Shown: positions 60,234 through 64,000 of the stretch, one piece after another
Numbering within the stretch: position 1 is the stretch's first letter
How the letters are laid out: each line of letters starts with the position of its first letter
Source: CAZIKF01 sp964539825
Lineage (GTDB): Bacteria > Muiribacteriota > UBA6191
Direction: 5' to 3'
DNA: 64,000 nt
Assembly (NCBI GenBank): GCA_964539825.1
Contig: CAZIKF010000001.1
Location: 1-64,000 of the forward strand
Translations under genes and position numbers: made by a program
The notes under the pieces: model-generated
Databases searched by the model: none
Seen by the model: the letters and a program-made list of their open reading frames with translations, nothing else
What the model was told of the DNA's origin: nothing

Positions 60234-61235
60234 TTAAGGTAAGGGGTGGAATCCAATCGAATCCCTTAACTGCTCCAGAGTATTCTCTGCAAGTTTCCGT
60301 GCGGTTCGAGCCCCTTCGTTGAGAATATCCATGAGGTTGTCAGGATCTCTCATCAATTCCTCGTAGTGTTCTCTTACTGGCTTCAGAAAGTCACTCACCA
60401 CTCTGGCAGTTTCGATTTTGAGATGCCCATACTGCAATTGAGCGAATTCTGTTTGAGCTGCTGTAAAGGATTTTCCTGTGATAGAACAATAGATGGTCAA
60501 TAGGTTTGAAACTCCCGGCTTCGAAGCCGGATCATAACAAATCACAGTATCAGAATCCGTCACGGAGGATTTGAGTTTTTTTTCGATTTGCTTGGGTGAG
60601 TCTAAAAGCCATAGATTAGCTTTATCGTCCTCATCAGACTTGGACATTTTTTTAAGAGGATCCTGCAAGGACATAATCCTGGCCCCCAACTTAGGAATAA
60701 AAGGCTTGGGAATCTTAAAGAGTTCTTTCCTATAGTGACTGTTAAGCCTCTGTGCCAAATCTCTGGTAAGCTCCAAATGCTGCTTTTGATCTTCTCCTAC
60801 AGGAACAAGATCTGTTTGGTACAACAAAATATCAGCAGCCATCAAAATGGGATAAGTAAGCAAACCTGCATTCAGATTCTTTGCATACTTTTCCGATTTT
60901 TCCTTGAATTGAGTCATTCTCTGCAATTCACCCAATCCCGTAAAACATCCCAACATCCAGGCTAATTCGGTGTGCTGATGAACATGAGATTGAAGAAAGA
61001 GGGAGCATCTTTTCGGATCAAGCCCACAGGCAATATATTGAGCTACAAAAGAAAGGCAGCGATTTCGAAACTGCTCGGGATCCTGTCTGACAGTGATTGC
61101 ATGTAAATCCACCACCATGTACAGGCAGCTATATTCTTCCTGAAGCGCAACCCAATTTTTAACTGCCCCTATAAAGGTGCCTATATTTAGATTTCCCGTT
61201 GGCTGAATTCCGCTAAGAATGATTTTCTTGGACAT
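60234..61235 (-). CDS. trpS: Tryptophanyl-tRNA synthetase
   Basis: About 333 residues from the ATG at 61235 with AAGGGA upstream; the frame continues to 61295 but the extension is not conserved. Class I motifs: S-G-I-Q-P-T-G-N-L-N-I-G-T (HIGH equivalent) and K-K-M-S-K-S-D (KMSKS). V-D-L-H-A-I-T-V and D-L-V-P-V-G-E-D-Q-K-Q-H are typical. Confidence 0.96.
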   Translation of the reverse strand: MSKKIILSGIQPTGNLNIGTFIGAVKNWVALQEEYSCLYMVVDLHAITVRQDPEQFRNRCLSFVAQYIACGLDPKRCSLFLQSHVHQHTELAWMLGCFTGLGELQRMTQFKEKSEKYAKNLNAGLLTYPILMAADILLYQTDLVPVGEDQKQHLELTRDLAQRLNSHYRKELFKIPKPFIPKLGARIMSLQDPLKKMSKSDEDDKANLWLLDSPKQIEKKLKSSVTDSDTVICYDPASKPGVSNLLTIYCSITGKSFTAAQTEFAQLQYGHLKIETARVVSDFLKPVREHYEELMRDPDNLMDILNEGARTARKLAENTLEQLRDSIGFHPLP

Positions 61236-61364
61236 TTTCAATCCCTTCTTTACTGCAAAATAAGTGACTTTTCCACTTACCTGGTCCAAACTCAATAAGC
61301 CTCAACCGAAATGAGCCCGGAAATCCTAAAATTCTACTCTCGGCGAGAATCCGGACTAGGGAAT

Positions 61365-62135
61365 TCATGGGGAACATAAATAAGAACTACCCAAACAAAA
61401 AACTTCTCCGAGACTTAGTTCGAATTCCCCAAATGAATCTTCCGCTGATTCCAACTTAACTCTGACCAGATCTTGGATTTTTCCGCAAATTCTATTGGAA
61501 AACTCATGCGGAAAGGTACGATGGGATCGAATTCGATCCTCCAGCTCATGGAGCAATGGACGATGCACAGGAATCCTGACAAGATTAGTTCCACTCCGAT
61601 CAAATCCCGCTGTGATAGTGAGCCTCCACATATCTCGAAGACTCTTGGATGAATTCAAATCTTCAATCCTCAAGGCTGGTTCCAGGGAATAAGGCAACCA
61701 ATCAGGCATAAATTCAGGGAGGTAGTAACGGATCAAAAGAGCCCCCTCTGGATGGAGATACAGCCTTGCCTTTCTTAATACCTCCAGTACGTCGCCATAG
61801 GTTGGCTTCGTAGCATCCCAGTAGAGAAAATGAAAAAAGCCTTCCGGAAATCCGAATTTTAGAAATTCACGACCAAAAACAAGGAATTGCGGCTCTTTCC
61901 TTCTAAGTTCGTGCAGAAGAGAAGGATCTTCTTCCATTCCATAAAACTCAATCAGTTTTGGAAAAGGGAAGGCTTCAGCCTGCTTCTTCAGCCAGCCTCC
62001 CTCTGAACATTGAATCTGTAATACCCTGATAGGCTTAAGAATACCAAGCCTTGAATACAACAATCCCTCCAGGTAGGGCTCCTGAAAAGGGAGGGAAATA
62101 CCTCCCGGAATTCCAGGTACGGAGAGGTCAGGCAT
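61365..62135 (-). CDS. SAM-methyltransferase-like protein
   Basis: A 256-residue protein resembling a Rossmann methyltransferase: V-L-Q-I-Q-C-S-E-G-G-W is the motif I position (degenerate, lacking G-x-G-x-G), followed by Y-G-M-E-E-D-P at motif II and F-H-F-L-Y-W-D-A at motif IV. Activity is uncertain. It overlaps the pepA stop by 8 bases, so they are co-transcribed. Confidence 0.6.
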   Translation of the reverse strand: MPDLSVPGIPGGISLPFQEPYLEGLLYSRLGILKPIRVLQIQCSEGGWLKKQAEAFPFPKLIEFYGMEEDPSLLHELRRKEPQFLVFGREFLKFGFPEGFFHFLYWDATKPTYGDVLEVLRKARLYLHPEGALLIRYYLPEFMPDWLPYSLEPALRIEDLNSSKSLRDMWRLTITAGFDRSGTNLVRIPVHRPLLHELEDRIRSHRTFPHEFSNRICGKIQDLVRVKLESAEDSFGEFELSLGEVFCLGSSYLCSP

Positions 62136-63663
62136 TTGCCAATTTCTCTATGGCCAGTCCGATAGTTCGCGCGGCTGTCCCCGAGGCCCCATCCTTAGGC
62201 AGGTATGGCTTGAAGTTATACTGAGTGGGAAGATTTTCCACCCAGGCAGTTCCGGCAATATCCAGGTGACAAAAGGGGAGCGATCCCGCAAATTCGTTCA
62301 AAAATATTCCTGCTGTAATTGCTCCGGCTACCCGTGGGCCAGAATTGACAAGATCAGCTATCGGACTTTTAAGAAGTACTTTATATTCTTTATCGAGGGG
62401 CAGCTCCCATACCAACTCCTCACACTCTTCAGCAGCATCCATAAAAATCTCCTTGAGATGCGGATCCCGACACATCAAACCTGAGCGCCAATGCCCCAGG
62501 GCACCCACTACAGCACCGGTTAACGTGGCAGTGGTTACGATCCGCTGTGCGCCTTCTTCCACTGCCAGGGCAATAGCATCTGCGAGAATCAATCGACCTT
62601 CCGCATCAGTATTGGTAATTTCTACAGAAATCCCCCCATACATGTTTAGAATATCACCGGGTTTATAGGCCTTAGAGCCACAGAGATTTTCTGAAGACGG
62701 AATATAAAAATTAACGTTTATTTCCGGAGCAATGCCTGCCACAATTCTCGCCGCGCCAAGAGTTGCGGCAGATCCGCACATGTCATATTTCATCAAATGC
62801 ATATTAGCGCTTGGCTTGATGGAAATCCCTCCAGCATCAAAGGTTAATCCCTTACCTACTATCGCTATATCAACGTCGCTGGAATTCTTTCTACCACGGT
62901 AAGTCATCTTGATCAGCTTGCAGTTTTCATCGCTACCTTTGGATACCGAAACAATCCCCTCGAAACCCTTTTGCTCAAGCTCTGGCTCATCCATTACGGA
63001 AAACCCAAGTGAATATTCTTTCGCAATTCGCTGTGCTTCATCGGCTAAGATAGAGGGAGTCATTTTATTCCCGGGATGATTGGCTATAGACCTGGCAATT
63101 ACATTTCCCTCAGCTAAAATTTGACCGCGAGTGACCCCCGCTTCCAACCGGTCCCGCTCATTATCATCCCCTACCAAAACAAACTGGGTGAACTCATCCC
63201 GATCGCCCTTTCTCTTTTTGGTCTTATAAACCTCAAATCGATCCAGACCCATGAGCAATCCTTCGGCGCTTGTAACCCCCAGAATCTCCGGCTCAAGCCC
63301 GCGAAATGGCTCCAGCAAAAAGGAAGCTTCGTTGAGACCTAGCTTTCTGGCTGTCCGGGCACCCTTCGCTGCTAAAAACCGAATCGTGTCAGGAGTGAAA
63401 GACTCGCGTTTTCCACACCCAAGTACAATCACTCTCTCGATACCCTCTTTGAGTTCGTGAAAAATGTGAAATTCCTTCAACTCACCGCGAATCTCTCCTC
63501 TTTCAAAAAGGCTAGTTAAGATGCCCCCATAGAGAGTATCGATTTCCTGTACTGCCTCCCCTCTAAAGCCTTCATCTTGAAAAACCCCCAAAACGAGAGC
63601 CTGAGTTTTTATTTTGGCTACAGGATTTGTATTAACATTGATTTGAACATCGCGCTTGAGCAT
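62128..63663 (-). CDS. pepA: Leucyl aminopeptidase
   Basis: A 511-residue M17 peptidase. N-T-D-A-E-G-R-L is the signature; K-G-L-T-F-D-A-G-G-I-S-I-K-P and Y-D-M-C-G-S-A hold zinc and catalytic residues. It removes N-terminal residues from peptides and in some bacteria also binds DNA. GGAAGGA precedes the ATG. Repeat copy D with a TATAAT lies about 70 bases upstream. Confidence 0.96.
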   Translation of the reverse strand: MLKRDVQINVNTNPVAKIKTQALVLGVFQDEGFRGEAVQEIDTLYGGILTSLFERGEIRGELKEFHIFHELKEGIERVIVLGCGKRESFTPDTIRFLAAKGARTARKLGLNEASFLLEPFRGLEPEILGVTSAEGLLMGLDRFEVYKTKKRKGDRDEFTQFVLVGDDNERDRLEAGVTRGQILAEGNVIARSIANHPGNKMTPSILADEAQRIAKEYSLGFSVMDEPELEQKGFEGIVSVSKGSDENCKLIKMTYRGRKNSSDVDIAIVGKGLTFDAGGISIKPSANMHLMKYDMCGSAATLGAARIVAGIAPEINVNFYIPSSENLCGSKAYKPGDILNMYGGISVEITNTDAEGRLILADAIALAVEEGAQRIVTTATLTGAVVGALGHWRSGLMCRDPHLKEIFMDAAEECEELVWELPLDKEYKVLLKSPIADLVNSGPRVAGAITAGIFLNEFAGSLPFCHLDIAGTAWVENLPTQYNFKPYLPKDGASGTAARTIGLAIEKLANA

Positions 63664-63732
63664 ATTTCCTTCCTCTTCTTTGTTGGTTTCCGCGCTACTC
63701 GACTACCCATGGTTGGAGCTGTAGCGGGTCGC

Positions 63733-63870
63733 TATTATATACCCAAAATGAAGTCATTTGTCTGAATTCTCGTCCAAACCGGAATCCTATGCCCCCCTAA
63801 TTCGTCAATAATGTACCACTCTCCAGTACGAGAAAACATATGTGCAAACCCTTTATTTAAAAAGGTTACA
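63733..63870. repeat. Intergenic repeat copy D, upstream of pepA
   Basis: ATTATATACCCAAAATGAAG (with one flanking base on each side) at 63733-63754 matches copy B; on the minus strand it holds TATAAT. GGAATCCTATG and TGTGCAAACCC follow at the positions of the other blocks, though more diverged. It fills the first part of the gene-free stretch 63664-64000. Confidence 0.6.
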
Positions 63871-63876
63871 GGGTAA

Positions 63877-63893
63877 TTTCTTTGACAAAGAAA
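63877..63893. promoter_or_regulatory. 17-base palindrome, possible operator
   Basis: TTTCTTTGACAAAGAAA is a perfect inverted repeat about 65 bases upstream of a strong plus-strand promoter. It could be a dimeric regulator site or a hairpin. Confidence 0.4.
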
Positions 63894-63957
63894 ACCTGGT
63901 CCAAGTAAGAAAACCGCAACTATGGGTAGATCCGAATCGGACCGAGAATTTGTTGAT

Positions 63958-63986
63958 TTGACACGATCTAGAGAGCAGATTAGAAT
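63958..63986 (+). promoter_or_regulatory. Strong promoter for a gene beyond the window
   Basis: TTGACA at 63958-63963, a 17-base spacer and TAGAAT at 63981-63986. No start codon is reached before the window ends. Confidence 0.7.
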
Positions 63987-64000
63987 CCCTAAAATTCTAA

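Noticed and set aside
9282..63986. tRNA or rRNA genes
   Set aside because: I looked in the gene-free spacers for T-loop and anticodon patterns and saw none; without a folding program small RNAs could be missed.

Overview
The window reads as a mid-GC chromosomal segment of a diderm (outer-membrane) bacterium. It encodes a GT9 heptosyltransferase-like enzyme, a lipoprotein, many proteins with signal peptides, a complete F-type ATP synthase operon and half of a division/cell-wall (dcw) cluster. A run of exactly 100 Ns inside one gene (9957-10056) shows it is scaffolded draft or metagenome sequence. I cannot name the organism. YaaR next to tmk, CFI-box C-terminal domains, degenerate PilT-family ATPases and a sodium-type rotor point to a deep-branching lineage outside the well-studied Proteobacteria; this is inference only.

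Layout. 1-5.0 kb: the tail of a double-psi-barrel-like protein, a minus-strand operon of two PilT-like ATPases plus a proteasome-fold (BPH/HslV-like) protein, and a divergent plus-strand set (degenerate PLD/Ada-like protein, glycosyltransferase, FHA membrane protein). 6.2-9.0 kb: the TldD/TldE protease pair. 9.3-14.7 kb: a small orphan gene with a very good promoter and RBS, an OPT peptide transporter broken by the gap, pgk, two palindromic mobile-type repeats in inverted orientation, and a NupC-type nucleoside transporter. 14.8-22.4 kb: rapZ-yaaR-tmk-TPR operon and an alpha-solenoid adenylate cyclase. 22.5-28.5 kb: a membrane coiled-coil protein and two tandem secreted CFI-box proteins that look like inactivated metalloproteases. 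28.8-37.4 kb: atpZ-I-B-E2-E1-F'-F-H-A-G-D-C-ybaB. 37.5-48.6 kb: poorly characterised proteins including a HEAT-PilT fusion, an arginase and an anti-sigma/FecR protein. 48.6-58.4 kb: murD-ftsW-murG-murC-(unknown)-murB-ftsQ-ftsA-ftsZ. 58.4-64 kb: a secreted zinc ribbon, acylphosphatase, a TrpC-like pseudoenzyme, trpS, a methyltransferase-like protein and pepA.

The most interesting signal is in the ATP synthase. Beside a normal one-hairpin c subunit with a two-carboxylate sodium motif lies a three-hairpin fused c subunit in which only the first hairpin keeps the ion-binding glutamate. This suggests a mixed rotor with a reduced ion-to-ATP ratio. A second theme is pseudoenzymes: fold retained but catalytic residues lost in the two CFI-box proteins, the TrpC-like protein, the PLD/Ada-like protein and one PilT-like ATPase. 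A third is a dispersed intergenic repeat that abuts the starts of tldD, the arginase gene, the zinc-ribbon gene and pepA, three of which act in peptide or arginine breakdown. Several genes have a perfect TATAAT 6-8 bases before the start codon, which suggests leaderless mRNAs.
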